A DNA stretch of 64,000 nucleotides, taken from the NCBI GenBank assembly GCA_011053055.1, contig DRHT01000049.1:124001-188000 (forward strand), written 5' to 3'. Within the stretch, counting starts at the first letter, position 1. Every line of letters starts with the position of its first letter. The notes below the pieces were generated by a model, which had not been told where the DNA came from, ran no database searches, and saw nothing but the letters and a program-made list of their open reading frames with translations. A program made the position numbers and the translations under genes. Source of the DNA: Halopseudomonas sabulinigri (GTDB taxonomy: Bacteria > Pseudomonadota > Gammaproteobacteria > Pseudomonadales > Pseudomonadaceae). Shown here one piece after another: positions 19,221 through 29,036 of this stretch.

Positions 19221-20513
19221 ATGAATGTATTGATTATCGGTAGTGGCGGTCGCGAGCATGCCCTGGCGTGGAAAGTGGCGCAAGACACACGAGTAGAGAA
19301 AGTCTTTGTAGCCCCCGGCAACGCCGGCACCGCGATCGAAGCCAAGTGCGAGAACGTTGAAATCGACGTGATGGAGCTGGACAAGCTGATAGCTTTTGCC
19401 CGTGACAACGTTGGCCTAACCATTGTTGGCCCCGAGGCACCGCTGGTAGCCGGTGTGGTAGATCGCTTCCGCGAACAGCAACTGCCCTGCTTTGGCCCCA
19501 CTGCGGGCGCCGCCCAACTGGAAGGCTCCAAAGCCTTCACCAAAGATTTTCTGGCGCGTCACCAGATTCCAACCGCCAATTATCAGAATTTCACCGAGAT
19601 CGAGCCCGCACTGGCTTATCTGCAGCAAACTGGCGCGCCCATCGTCGTTAAGGCTGACGGCTTGGCTGCGGGCAAAGGCGTCATTGTTGCCATGACTCTG
19701 CAGGAAGCGGAAGACGCTGTACGCGACATGCTAGCCGGGAATGCCTTCGGAGAGGCCGGCTCACGCGTAGTGATTGAAGAGTTTCTTGACGGCGAAGAGG
19801 CCAGCTTCATTGTCATGGTCGACGGCGAACACGTACTGCCAATGGCTACCAGCCAAGATCACAAGCGCGTCGGTGATGCTGACACTGGCCCCAATACCGG
19901 TGGCATGGGTGCTTACTCGCCTGCCCCGGTGGTGACAGACGCAGTGCACCAGCGGGTGATGGATGAAGTTATCTGGCCGACCGTCAAAGGCATGGCCGCC
20001 GAGGGCAACCGTTACACCGGTTTTCTCTATGCTGGCCTGATGATCGATACCGCCGGCAACCCCAAGGTGATCGAGTTTAATTGCCGCTTTGGCGACCCGG
20101 AAACCCAACCGATCATGCTGCGCTTGCAGTCGAGCCTGGTAGAACTAATCGAGGCTGCCGAAGCTGGCACACTGGATCAGATCGAAGCTCACTGGGATCC
20201 TCGCCCCAGCCTCGGTGTAGTACTGGCGGCTGGCGGTTATCCGGGTAGCTATACCAAAGGCTTACCGATAAACGGCTTGCTACAGGCACAGGCCAAAGAC
20301 GGCAAGGTATTCCACGCTGGCACGTCATTACAGGGCGATCAAGTTGTCACCAGCGGTGGCCGAGTACTCTGTGCAACCGCGCTCGGTGACGACGTGCAGG
20401 CAGCGCAGCAAGCCGCTTACCGATTGGCCGAGCAAATCCAGTGGGATGGCAGTTTTTATCGCAGTGACATCGGTTATCGCGCCATTGCGCGCCACGCCAC
20501 CGAGCAAAAGTAA
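19221..20513 (+). CDS. purD: Phosphoribosylamine-glycine ligase
   Basis: Second step of purine synthesis: ATP-dependent joining of 5-phosphoribosylamine and glycine. The 430-residue protein begins MNVLIIGSGGREHALAWK, the family signature, and has an ATP-grasp domain with VKADGLAAGKGV (about 143-154) and the metal-binding EFNCRFGDPETQ (about 275-286). The ribosome site TAGGAGAG lies just upstream. It is separated from purH by the repeat-like gap and closed by a long imperfect hairpin, so it may have its own promoter. Confidence 0.98.
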   Translation: MNVLIIGSGGREHALAWKVAQDTRVEKVFVAPGNAGTAIEAKCENVEIDVMELDKLIAFARDNVGLTIVGPEAPLVAGVVDRFREQQLPCFGPTAGAAQLEGSKAFTKDFLARHQIPTANYQNFTEIEPALAYLQQTGAPIVVKADGLAAGKGVIVAMTLQEAEDAVRDMLAGNAFGEAGSRVVIEEFLDGEEASFIVMVDGEHVLPMATSQDHKRVGDADTGPNTGGMGAYSPAPVVTDAVHQRVMDEVIWPTVKGMAAEGNRYTGFLYAGLMIDTAGNPKVIEFNCRFGDPETQPIMLRLQSSLVELIEAAEAGTLDQIEAHWDPRPSLGVVLAAGGYPGSYTKGLPINGLLQAQAKDGKVFHAGTSLQGDQVVTSGGRVLCATALGDDVQAAQQAAYRLAEQIQWDGSFYRSDIGYRAIARHATEQK

Positions 20514-20516
20514 CCA

Positions 20517-20560
20517 AAACAGGCCAACCGGGACAGTCTGCTGTCTCGCTTGGCCCGTTT
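20517..20560 (+). terminator. Long hairpin terminator after purD
   Basis: AACaGGCCAAcCGGGACAG pairs with CTGTCTCGcTTGGCCcGTT around a TCTG loop, with two mismatches. A short TTT follows. Confidence 0.65.
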
Positions 20561-20586
20561 CAGGAGCGCAGGCCTTGGTCTATACT
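20558..20586 (+). promoter_or_regulatory. Putative promoter for the RetS-like kinase gene
   Basis: TATACT (20581-20586) is a good -10. At 17 bases upstream stands TTTCAG, a poor -35. It lies about 70 bases before the start codon. Confidence 0.4.
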
Positions 20587-20653
20587 GGCCCGACTATCAA
20601 CTGAAACGGTAGCAATCTTAGTATCATCGCCCAAGGACAGGACATCATCGATT

Positions 20654-23401
20654 GTGAAGCACATTAGCTCGCTGCTATTAGCCCTGCTCACGGGCCTGGC
20701 CTTCACTCTGATGAGCTGGACGACGTTCGCCGCCAGCGCCACGCCTTTTTACAAAACGTTTGTTGATCCTACCGGCCAACTTGAACTGGCCGACATCCTT
20801 TCCAATCGTTACGCCAACCGTTTTATTCCCGCACCCGACACTCCGCTTACGCTGCCAGGCGATGGAGCCGTACTGTGGGTCGAGCTGTCGTTGGAGCAGG
20901 CACGAAACAAACTGCTGTCGTTGAGTAATCCTGCCATTGCGCAACTGGCGGTTTATCGCCTCAGCGCACAAACGGCAATACCGCTGTATGAGGCCGGTAC
21001 CAATGGCGCCCAGGATGATCGACTATTGCCCTATAGCGGTTTCGCCCTGCCGCTCACTGATTTACCCTCTGAACGCGCAACCCTGCTGATACGCTTGCAG
21101 AGCGACTACCCCCTCGTTACCCGACTCAGCGTTACAGACGCTCGCAGCGCGGCTGTCCAGCATGATCTGCAGCAAAGCCTGCAAGGCATACTCATCGGAT
21201 TATTGCTGGCGCTCTGCCTGCACGGCACCTTGCAGGGTTTATTGGGGCGTGACCCCTATCACCTGTTGTTCGCCACCGTCAGTTTGATATTAGCTATCAG
21301 CAATCTCGACAACCTCAGCTGGGCGGCCAGCAATACCCTGACCTTACACGGCCACTTGGCGCAGGTGCTATTTCTCTGTGCCTACCCACTGCTGGCTCTG
21401 CTTATGCTTAGCCGCCTACCGGCCAAGCAATTCCAAAGCCAGCGCAGATTCATCATCGGTCTTAGCGTGGCAGCTACCGCTCTGCTGGCGATAGCTGCCA
21501 GCTTTCCCGCGCAATTCCAACTGATATCCGACATGTTGCGTATTGGCGTGCCAATGCTGGGTTTGGGGCTAGCACTCTACCTACGGCTACAAAGCACTCC
21601 ATTCAACATCCCTTTCTGTATTGGTCACCTACTATTGCTGAGCAACGCCTTGGTAGATCACTATCTGAATGGCTTACCATCCATAGCTTACCTAGCCGAT
21701 ATGTTGCTCTGGGGCGCACTTGTCAGCTATAGCTGGAGCCTCTATCGGCGCTTGCAAGGCAAGTTAAATGCCCGCGCACGCGTACGTCAGGAAATGGCCA
21801 CTGCGCATGCTGAGCAGCGCACCAAAGCCGAGTTTCTCGCTCGCATCAGCCACGAGATCCGTACTCCTATGAATGGCGTATTGGGCATGAGCGAGCTGCT
21901 GCTGGATACAGCGCTCTCGGCCAAGCAGCGTGACTACGTGCAAACAATTCATGGATCTGGCAATGATCTGCTCAACCTAATTAACGAAATTCTCGATGTC
22001 TCACGCTTGGAGTCCGGGCAACTGGTGCTGGAAAAAGTGCAATTCGATCTGCACGCCCTGGTCAACGATTGCCTCGATATCTACCGTTCACGCGCGGAAG
22101 GCCAAAACATAGAATTGATCGGCTTTGTTCACCCCGATGTTGCTCGCACTATGCAAGGCGACCCTACACGGCTACGCCAGATCCTGATGAATTTGCTGGC
22201 TAATGCGTTGCAATATACCGATGAAGGCGAAGTTGTTCTGGTAGTCGGCCTTGATCGCAAGAATGCCAAGCAGCAACTGCGCTTTGCGATTCAGGACACC
22301 GGCAGTGGCATGCCGCAGCAAGCCCGTGACAACTTGATCCACAGTAACCTGAGCACCACGCGTCTGCTGGAGCAAGCCGACAGCGATGGTTATCTGCCGC
22401 TAGTAATTGCTCGCCAATTGGTTGCCATGATGCAAGGCCAACTGGGTATAAAGTATGGTAGCGAACAAGGCACCACCATCTGGTTCACCCTGCCCGCTGC
22501 CAATCTGGACAACAGCATCGCCGCAGACACCAGTGGACGCTGCCTACAGGACCGCAACGTGCTTATCGTGGATGATAATGCGACCTGCCGTAAGGTGCTA
22601 CAACAACAAACCGCTGCTTGGGGCATGCGCACCCAATGTGCAGCAAGCGGTCGCGAAGCCTTGGCCATCCTCCGCACCCAAGCCAATCTCGGCAGCCCCT
22701 TCGAGATACTACTGCTAGATCAATCCATGCCCGGTATGAGTGGCGTCGAGCTTGCCAGCCGCATCAAGGACGATCCAGTGCTATCCAACGACCTCTTGAT
22801 CATCATGCTGACGGGGATCAATCAGGTGCCCAGCCGCGTCATTGCACGCAACGCAGGTATCCGCCGAATCCTCAGCAAACCAGTGGCTGGCTACACGCTG
22901 CGCACCACCTTGGTGGATGAGTGGACTCAATTGCGCAACGGCACCGCCGAAGAGGTGGCAGAGAGCGTCATTCCGCCCGCCCCCATGCCAAACCCGGGGG
23001 AGTTTCGCGTATTGGTTGCGGAAGATAACGCCATTTCAACCAAGGTGATTCAAGGCATGCTCGCCAAACTAAAGGTAGGCGTAAACAGTGTCGACAACGG
23101 CAGACGTGCACTGGAAGCGGTGCAGCAGGAGCAGTTTGATCTGGTGTTCATGGATTGCGAAATGCCGGAGATGGATGGCTTCACCGCCGCAGAAGAGATC
23201 CGCGCTTGGGAAAGCAAAAACGGCAGTCAGCCTGTGCCTATCATCGCTCTTACAGCACATATACTGCCGGAGCACCGCGAGCGTGCGCGCAAGGCTGGAA
23301 TGAACGGCCACATGGCAAAACCGGTTGAGTTAAGCCAACTCCGCGAGCAGGTACAGCATTGGCGTGCTCAAAAGGCTAGCCGCAACATCAGCTTATCCTG
23401 A
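20654..23401 (+). CDS. retS: RetS-type hybrid sensor kinase (7TMR-DISM, HK, two receiver domains)
   Basis: Inner-membrane hybrid kinase of 915 residues. A signal sequence (1-28) is followed by a periplasmic 7TMR-DISM sensor (about 30-170), seven transmembrane helices (about 175-370), a kinase core with phospho-acceptor His400 (SHEIRTP), N box, and G1 box at Asp548 (DTGSG). Two receiver domains carry phospho-acceptor Asp689 and Asp834. The architecture and position after purD match P. aeruginosa RetS, which blocks the GacS kinase and so favours motile, acute behaviour over biofilm. The G2 box is degenerate: where kinases have GxGLGL it reads GYLPLVIARQL (about 579-589). That raises doubt about ordinary autokinase activity. 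The GTG start at 20654 is inferred. Confidence 0.87.
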   Translation: MKHISSLLLALLTGLAFTLMSWTTFAASATPFYKTFVDPTGQLELADILSNRYANRFIPAPDTPLTLPGDGAVLWVELSLEQARNKLLSLSNPAIAQLAVYRLSAQTAIPLYEAGTNGAQDDRLLPYSGFALPLTDLPSERATLLIRLQSDYPLVTRLSVTDARSAAVQHDLQQSLQGILIGLLLALCLHGTLQGLLGRDPYHLLFATVSLILAISNLDNLSWAASNTLTLHGHLAQVLFLCAYPLLALLMLSRLPAKQFQSQRRFIIGLSVAATALLAIAASFPAQFQLISDMLRIGVPMLGLGLALYLRLQSTPFNIPFCIGHLLLLSNALVDHYLNGLPSIAYLADMLLWGALVSYSWSLYRRLQGKLNARARVRQEMATAHAEQRTKAEFLARISHEIRTPMNGVLGMSELLLDTALSAKQRDYVQTIHGSGNDLLNLINEILDVSRLESGQLVLEKVQFDLHALVNDCLDIYRSRAEGQNIELIGFVHPDVARTMQGDPTRLRQILMNLLANALQYTDEGEVVLVVGLDRKNAKQQLRFAIQDTGSGMPQQARDNLIHSNLSTTRLLEQADSDGYLPLVIARQLVAMMQGQLGIKYGSEQGTTIWFTLPAANLDNSIAADTSGRCLQDRNVLIVDDNATCRKVLQQQTAAWGMRTQCAASGREALAILRTQANLGSPFEILLLDQSMPGMSGVELASRIKDDPVLSNDLLIIMLTGINQVPSRVIARNAGIRRILSKPVAGYTLRTTLVDEWTQLRNGTAEEVAESVIPPAPMPNPGEFRVLVAEDNAISTKVIQGMLAKLKVGVNSVDNGRRALEAVQQEQFDLVFMDCEMPEMDGFTAAEEIRAWESKNGSQPVPIIALTAHILPEHRERARKAGMNGHMAKPVELSQLREQVQHWRAQKASRNISLS

Positions 23402-23482
23402 TCGCAGGCTCCGCCGCGCCGCCAGTTGCTGCGGCATAGTCAATCATCAACTGTCTGAGAATCAGTACATAGGACGTCATGG

Positions 23483-23523
23483 GGGCCTCCAGGCTCATAG
23501 CTGAGCCCATCCATCACAGGCCC
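23483..23523. other. Nested stem-loop between convergent retS and ygiQ
   Basis: Inner stem GGCTCA-TAGC-TGAGCC (23492-23507), outer stem GGGCCT (23483-23488) with AGGCCC (23518-23523). The 197-base gap otherwise shows nothing I can name. It could end transcription from either side. Confidence 0.35.
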
Positions 23524-23598
23524 AGCAGAGGTTTAGACTAGAGCAGCCTGTTCACGCCGGCCATTAGTTAACCTGCATAACCCCCATAGCCATCCTCA

Positions 23599-25812
23599 TC
23601 AACGCGCTGGACGATTACCCTTGCGGACACCTTTGCGCGCCGCGCCAGTTTCGCGCGGTGGCAGGCCGGTATGCTGAGTCAGCACACGCCCTGCTTTTTT
23701 GCTGCCAACCGGCGTAGAGTTCTTGCGACGCGCACTTTGGTAGCCTTCTACTGCCGGCTGGAACGTCGGAACCAGCTGCTGTTTACCATTACCGATCAGA
23801 TCACTGCGCCCCATCTCTTTCAGCGCATCGCGCAGCAGCGGCCAATTTTTCGGATCGTGATAGCGCAAAAATGCTTTGTGCAAGCGACGCTGGCGATCAC
23901 CCTTGACGATATTCACACTGTCGCTCTTGTAGGTCACCTTGCGTAGCGGGTTTTTGCCGGAATGGTACATGGCAGTCGCTGTGGCCATAGGAGACGGATA
24001 GAAAGCCTGCACTTGGTCTGCACGGAAACCATTACGCTTGAGCCAGAGACCTAAATTCATCATATCTTCATCGGTCGTACCGGGGTGCGCCGCGATGAAA
24101 TAAGGAATCAAATACTGCTCCTTTCCCGCTTCCTTAGAGAACTTCTCAAACATCTGCTTGAAGCGGTCATAAGAACCAATGCCCGGCTTCATCATCTTGG
24201 TCAGCGGACCTTCTTCGGTGTGCTCCGGAGCGATTTTCAGGTAACCACCAACGTGGTGCGTCACCAGCTCCTTCACATACTCAGGCGACTCGATAGCCAG
24301 GTCGTAGCGCAGACCCGAGGCAATTAAGATCTTCTTGACCCCAGGTAACTCACGCGCTTTGCGATACAGCCCAATCAACGAGGAGTGATCTGTATTCAGG
24401 TTTTCACAGATGCCAGGGAACACGCAGGACGGTTTGCGGCAAGCTGCTTCAATTTCTGGGGTCTTACAAGCAATCCGATACATATTGGCAGTAGGCCCAC
24501 CAAGATCTGAAATAACCCCGGTAAAGCCCGGCACCTTGTCCCGTATCTCTTCGATTTCACGAATAATGGAGTCATGCGAACGATTCTGGATGATCCGTCC
24601 CTCATGCTCAGTAATGGAGCAAAATGTACAGCCGCCGAAACAGCCGCGCATGATATTCACCGAGAAGCGAATCATGTCGTAGGCCGGGATTTTGGCGTCG
24701 CCGTAAGCTGGGTGCGGGATGCGCGCATAGGGCAGACCGAAGATATAGTCCATCTCTTCGGTCGTCAGTGGAATCGGCGGCGGCGTAAACCATACGTCAC
24801 GCTCACCATGGCGTTGTACTAATGCGCGTGCATTGCCGGGATTGGTTTCCAGGTGCAAAACACGGTTAGCATGTGCATAGAGTACCGAATCGCCCTTCAC
24901 CTTCTCGAAAGAAGGCAAACGAATCACTGTGCGATCACGCTCCAGACGAGGGTGTGGCAACAGGTGCACAACCTGCGCACCATCATTGTCGGCGTCGTCC
25001 GGCCCTTTGGCCTGCTCCACAGCGCACGCATTGGTATCCTGCGTATTCACGTAAGGGTTGATGATCTTATCGATCTTGCCCGGACGGTCGATACGGGTTG
25101 AGTCCAACTCAAACCAACCTTGTGGCGTATCACGGCGCACAAAAGCGGTACCTCGAATGTCGGTTATATCCTCAATCAACTCGCCGCGGCTAAGACGATG
25201 CGCCACTTCTACCACTGCGCGCTCGGCGTTGCCGTACAAAAGAATGTCAGCCTTGGCGTCGATCAGCAGCGAGTGCCGAACCTTATCTTGCCAATAGTCG
25301 TAATGCGCGATGCGCCGCAAGGAGGCTTCGATACCACCCAAGATCAGGGGCACATCCTTATAGGCTTCGCGGCAGCGCTGGCTGTATACCAGGCTGGCTC
25401 GGTCTGGGCGGCTACCACCCCTGCCGCCAGGCGTATAAGCGTCATCAGAGCGGACCTTACGATCAGCGGTATAACGGTTGATCATCGAATCCATATTGCC
25501 CGCAGCAACACCGAAAAACAGGTTCGGCTTACCCAGCTTCATGAAGTCATCTTTGCTCTGCCAATCCGGCTGACTGATAATCCCGACGCGAAAGCCCTGG
25601 GCTTCCAGCAGCCGACCGATAATCGCCATACCAAAGGACGGGTGATCCACATAGGCATCGCCGGTCACGATGATAATATCGCAACTGTCCCAGCCCAACT
25701 GGTCCATTTCTTCCCGACTCATCGGCAGAAACGGCGCCGGACCAAAACATTCGGCCCAATAACGTGGATGATCGAACAATTGCTGCTTAGCCACCGGAAT
25801 GCTGACTGCCAT
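23599..25812 (-). CDS. ygiQ: YgiQ family radical SAM protein
   Basis: Radical SAM enzyme of unknown reaction; 737 residues, the usual YgiQ length. An N-terminal family domain (about 20-330) includes [21 protein letters not shown] radical SAM core follows, with its 4Fe-4S cluster ligands at Cys391, Cys395 and Cys398 (CFGGCTFC). The C-terminal tail of about 60 residues is basic and disordered (ends RKGNRPAR). It starts only two bases after the dnaB stop, so it is probably co-transcribed at the distal end of the ribosomal protein-dnaB group. It is widely conserved, but no substrate is established. Confidence 0.9.
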   Translation of the reverse strand: MAVSIPVAKQQLFDHPRYWAECFGPAPFLPMSREEMDQLGWDSCDIIIVTGDAYVDHPSFGMAIIGRLLEAQGFRVGIISQPDWQSKDDFMKLGKPNLFFGVAAGNMDSMINRYTADRKVRSDDAYTPGGRGGSRPDRASLVYSQRCREAYKDVPLILGGIEASLRRIAHYDYWQDKVRHSLLIDAKADILLYGNAERAVVEVAHRLSRGELIEDITDIRGTAFVRRDTPQGWFELDSTRIDRPGKIDKIINPYVNTQDTNACAVEQAKGPDDADNDGAQVVHLLPHPRLERDRTVIRLPSFEKVKGDSVLYAHANRVLHLETNPGNARALVQRHGERDVWFTPPPIPLTTEEMDYIFGLPYARIPHPAYGDAKIPAYDMIRFSVNIMRGCFGGCTFCSITEHEGRIIQNRSHDSIIREIEEIRDKVPGFTGVISDLGGPTANMYRIACKTPEIEAACRKPSCVFPGICENLNTDHSSLIGLYRKARELPGVKKILIASGLRYDLAIESPEYVKELVTHHVGGYLKIAPEHTEEGPLTKMMKPGIGSYDRFKQMFEKFSKEAGKEQYLIPYFIAAHPGTTDEDMMNLGLWLKRNGFRADQVQAFYPSPMATATAMYHSGKNPLRKVTYKSDSVNIVKGDRQRRLHKAFLRYHDPKNWPLLRDALKEMGRSDLIGNGKQQLVPTFQPAVEGYQSARRKNSTPVGSKKAGRVLTQHTGLPPRETGAARKGVRKGNRPAR

Positions 25813-25814
25813 GA

Positions 25815-27221
25815 TTACTCCAGGTCCCCGTAGCCGGCATAAGAGCCAGGCGCCAGGTTTTCAAAACGGGTGTATTTGCCCAGAAATGCCATGCGCGTGG
25901 TCCCAATGGGACCGTTACGCTGCTTGCCGATAATTAGTTCGGCAATACCCTTGTCTTGCGTATCCGGGTTGTAAACCTCATCCCGATACACAAACATGAT
26001 GACGTCGGCGTCCTGCTCGATTGCGCCAGATTCACGCAAGTCAGAGTTGATAGGACGCTTATTGGGGCGCTGTTCCAGCGAGCGGTTAAGCTGCGAGAGG
26101 GCGACCACCGGGACATTGAATTCCTTGGCGAGCGCCTTTAATGAGCGCGAGATTTCCGAAATCTCGTTGGTACGGTTTTCAGACGCAGCACCACCGACAC
26201 GCATCAACTGCAAGTAATCGATCATGATCAAGCCGAGATCACCATGCTCGCGCACCACCCGTCTAGCGCGAGCGCGCATTTCCATAGGTGATAAGCCGGC
26301 TGTGTCGTCGATGAACAGCTTGCGATCATTCAACATGTTGACCGCCGAGGTCAGCCGCGGCCAATCCTCATCATCAAGGCGGCCAGAGCGCACCTTGGTC
26401 TGGTCGATACGACCGAGCGAAGACAACATACGCATGATCAGTGAGTCACCTGGCATTTCCAGCGAGAACACCAAAACTGCCTTTTCGCTGCGCATGACCG
26501 CGTTCTCCACCAAGTTCATGGCGAACGTCGTTTTGCCCATTGAAGGACGACCAGCAACAATGATCAGATCAGATGGCTGCAAACCTGAGGTCATATTGTC
26601 GAGGTCGGTAAACCCCGTAGATAGACCTGTAATGGAGCCTTCACTGTTGAACAGTGTATCAATACGATCGATTGCCTTTGCAAGCAGCGCGTTGACGCCT
26701 TCTGGTCCACCGGTTTTTGGCCGGCTTTCTGCAATCGCAAAAATCTTGCGTTCCGCATCATCCAACACTTCGCTGGACTGCATGCCCTTTGGATTGAACG
26801 CAGTGTCGGCAATATCGGTACTCACGCTGATCAATTGGCGCAGCGTGGACCGCTCACGAATGATCTGGGCATAGGCACTGATATTGGCAACTGAAGGAGT
26901 ATTTTTTGCCAGCTGCCCTAAATACGCCAGGCCACCGACTTGATCATTCAGACCTTCCTTATCGAGATCCTCGGCGAGGGTCACCACATCGAAAGGCTGA
27001 TTGCGTTCTGCCAGTCGTCGCAACGCCTTGAAAATTAGCCGGTGATCATGTCGATAGAAATCGCTTTCGCTCAGTAACTCAGCAACGCGCTCCCACGCAG
27101 TATTCTCCAGCATCACACCACCCAACACGGCCTGCTCTGCCTCAATCGAGTGCGGCGGAATCTTCAACGCGGACGTTTGCAAATCCAGCTCGGGACGTTC
27201 TGAGTACTGCGATTCAGTCAT
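25815..27221 (-). CDS. dnaB: Replicative DNA helicase DnaB
   Basis: Hexameric 5'-3' helicase that unwinds the replication fork and contacts primase. The 468-residue protein has an N-terminal primase-interaction domain (about 20-120, starting [14 protein letters not shown]) and a RecA-type motor with Walker [12 protein letters not shown] (around 220) and Walker B MIDYLQLM (around 325). The arginine-finger region [19 protein letters not shown] follows. I chose the ATG at 27221 (MTESQYSE-); an upstream start at 27251 adds ten residues that overlap the rplI terminator region. No intein is present. Confidence 0.98.
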   Translation of the reverse strand: MTESQYSERPELDLQTSALKIPPHSIEAEQAVLGGVMLENTAWERVAELLSESDFYRHDHRLIFKALRRLAERNQPFDVVTLAEDLDKEGLNDQVGGLAYLGQLAKNTPSVANISAYAQIIRERSTLRQLISVSTDIADTAFNPKGMQSSEVLDDAERKIFAIAESRPKTGGPEGVNALLAKAIDRIDTLFNSEGSITGLSTGFTDLDNMTSGLQPSDLIIVAGRPSMGKTTFAMNLVENAVMRSEKAVLVFSLEMPGDSLIMRMLSSLGRIDQTKVRSGRLDDEDWPRLTSAVNMLNDRKLFIDDTAGLSPMEMRARARRVVREHGDLGLIMIDYLQLMRVGGAASENRTNEISEISRSLKALAKEFNVPVVALSQLNRSLEQRPNKRPINSDLRESGAIEQDADVIMFVYRDEVYNPDTQDKGIAELIIGKQRNGPIGTTRMAFLGKYTRFENLAPGSYAGYGDLE

Positions 27222-27247
27222 GGGCTTGGGCTCTGGACGGCATAGGC

Positions 27248-27290
27248 ACAAACAACAACACGGCGCCTGTCTATGACAAGCGCCGTGTTG
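27248..27290 (-). terminator. Hairpin terminator between rplI and dnaB
   Basis: On the minus strand, perfect 11-base arms CAACACGGCGC / GCGCCGTGTTG are followed by TTGTTTGT. It separates the ribosomal protein operon from dnaB, although read-through is possible. Confidence 0.7.
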
Positions 27291-27361
27291 ACGAGTCTAA
27301 CTGCAAAGCGCTGTTAAATCACCCGAGGCCCGAAAGCCCTAAGTCAGCGCTGCAGCCGCTG

Positions 27362-27808
27362 TTAGCCAGCGACGACGATCAGCTTGACGGTAGTTTCTAC
27401 ATCGCTGTGCAGTTGCACAACAACATCGAACTCACCGACGTTACGAAGCGGACCTTCAGGCAGACGAACTTCGCTCTTCTCGAGTTCTACACCAGCCGCA
27501 GTCACTGCGTCAGCGATATCACGAGTACCGATAGAACCGAACAGCTTACCTTCTTCGCCAGCATTGGCGGTGATGGTAACTGACAGCTCAGCCAGCTTAG
27601 CGGCGCGCGCTTCGGCTTCAGCTGTTTTCTCAGCAGCGATTTTTTCCAGTTCAGCGCGACGCGCTTCAAAGGCTTCTACATTGGCTGAAGTAGCCGGAGT
27701 AGCCTTGCCAAAAGGCAGCAGGAAATTGCGAGCGTAACCAGCCTTAACGGCGACCTTGTCGCCCAGGTTACCCAGATTCGCGATCTTTTCGAGCAGGATA
27801 ACTTCCAT
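27362..27808 (-). CDS. rplI: 50S ribosomal protein L9
   Basis: Large-subunit protein at the base of the L1 stalk that limits frameshifting. The 148-residue length is typical. The N-terminal domain begins [19 protein letters not shown] and contains the rRNA-binding [12 protein letters not shown] segment. A long central helix (about 45-75, Ala/Glu-rich) leads to the C-terminal domain with [17 protein letters not shown]. It is the last gene of the rpsF-rpsR-DUF2232-rplI unit and is followed by a hairpin terminator. Confidence 0.98.
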   Translation of the reverse strand: MEVILLEKIANLGNLGDKVAVKAGYARNFLLPFGKATPATSANVEAFEARRAELEKIAAEKTAEAEARAAKLAELSVTITANAGEEGKLFGSIGTRDIADAVTAAGVELEKSEVRLPEGPLRNVGEFDVVVQLHSDVETTVKLIVVAG

Positions 27809-27826
27809 TGCGATGACCTCTTAAAT

Positions 27827-28726
27827 TCAACCTTGACCGTTTGAATCATCGTCGCCATCCACACCGGTTTGTGGTGTCAGGCGGGAGCGGAAATCAAACA
27901 GACTATCAATAAACGCCAAAAGCATAATCAGGGGCACAACTACTTGCGAAGCAAACAACAGCGCAACGTACAGCGCTATCAGCCAAGCCAGGCTCAGTTG
28001 CTTGATGCCAACTATGCCGTGCACTAGCGCTAAACCAGCTAGTAACAGCGGCACAGTAGCCACCGGTGCCACTACCGCCATATCGCCAAACTGCGGCCCA
28101 ACAATGACCAGCAGCAACAAACCGACTGACATCCACGGCTTAAGCCGCACCCGATGGAACTCCTCACGGAAACCACCTGGATTGAACAGTCTCGCTTGCC
28201 AAGCACGGGCCAAAATCAGGCAGACTAGCGTCATTACGGCATGTATTGCACCGGTAAGACCCGCGAGTATCGGCAACATCAAGCTCTGTAGTCGAGCCAT
28301 ATCGGCCTCGCTCAGATCCTTACCTAGCTCGCCTAGCACCTGCGGCATGACTTTCTGCAGCTCGGAAGCAAGAGCCACCATGGGCTCGTGCAACATTGCC
28401 AATAATAGCAGCGCGTACACTAGACCTAACGGGGCCGATGCCAGCACCACAAGAGACCAGTTACTGCGTTCTCGCAAAAAACCAGCCAGCAGTGCGGTAC
28501 CTAATAGCAGCAACAGTGGTGTCGGATCGCCCAACATAGCCCAAGCCAACGCCGGCAAACCACCCCAAACAATCACTGGGAGGCCTTCCGACAGGCCGCG
28601 GCGCAGGATAACCAACGCCAACACCACTGCACCGAACCAGAACAGCAGCGGAATTGCGGCCGACAAACCAACCACCAAGGTTGCCTGTCGGCGGCCGCGC
28701 ATTATGTATTCCGCCAAGCCCTGCAT
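27827..28726 (-). CDS. DUF2232 (YybS-like) polytopic membrane protein
   Basis: Unknown function; 299 residues with about eight hydrophobic transmembrane segments and a short hydrophilic, Asp-rich C-terminus. It resembles the DUF2232/YybS family. It lies between rpsR (39 bases upstream) and rplI (18 bases downstream) in the ribosomal operon, so it should be co-transcribed with translation genes. In E. coli the rpsF-rpsR-rplI operon instead carries priB between rpsF and rpsR; no priB is present here. The start may be the ATG at 28726 or the in-frame ATG at 28702. Confidence 0.82.
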   Translation of the reverse strand: MQGLAEYIMRGRRQATLVVGLSAAIPLLFWFGAVVLALVILRRGLSEGLPVIVWGGLPALAWAMLGDPTPLLLLLGTALLAGFLRERSNWSLVVLASAPLGLVYALLLLAMLHEPMVALASELQKVMPQVLGELGKDLSEADMARLQSLMLPILAGLTGAIHAVMTLVCLILARAWQARLFNPGGFREEFHRVRLKPWMSVGLLLLVIVGPQFGDMAVVAPVATVPLLLAGLALVHGIVGIKQLSLAWLIALYVALLFASQVVVPLIMLLAFIDSLFDFRSRLTPQTGVDGDDDSNGQG

Positions 28727-28765
28727 CTGAATCCAGTTTCCTGATTACTTACTTTTGGCTACCAA

Positions 28766-28996
28766 TCAACGACCGTGGCCGTCGGTGTAAGGCAGCAGAG
28801 CCAGGTAACGGGCGCGCTTGATAGCAACAGCCAGCTGACGCTGATACTTAGCCTTGGTACCTGTGATGCGGCTTGGAACAATCTTGCCGGTCTCGGTGAC
28901 ATAGGCTTTCAGAGTGTTGAGATCTTTGTAATCAATCTCTTTAACGCCTTCAGCGGTAAAACGGCAGAACTTTCTGCGACGGAAAAAACGTGCCAT
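28766..28996 (-). CDS. rpsR: 30S ribosomal protein S18
   Basis: Small-subunit platform protein that binds together with S6. The 76-residue length is normal. The S18 signature is clear: [20 protein letters not shown] and [32 protein letters not shown], each abbreviated from the continuous protein. It follows rpsF by 40 bases on the minus strand. Its complex with S6 probably represses this operon through the leader element at 29480-29526. Confidence 0.98.
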   Translation of the reverse strand: MARFFRRRKFCRFTAEGVKEIDYKDLNTLKAYVTETGKIVPSRITGTKAKYQRQLAVAIKRARYLALLPYTDGHGR

Positions 28997-29036
28997 GGCA
29001 GCGTCTCCTTAATTCTGGAATGTGAACTGGGAAAAC

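Noticed and set aside
25120-25833. 237-codon plus-strand frame opposite ygiQ
   Set aside because: Shadow of the radical SAM gene, including its cysteine-free N-terminal part.
27251-27260. AACAACAACA, resembling a Crc/Hfq site
   Set aside because: On the transcribed minus strand it reads as the T-rich tail of the rplI terminator, not as an A-rich mRNA motif.
28002-28730. 242-codon plus-strand frame opposite the DUF2232 gene
   Set aside because: Ser/Pro/Thr-rich translation typical of a shadow frame; the minus-strand frame has clear membrane helices.
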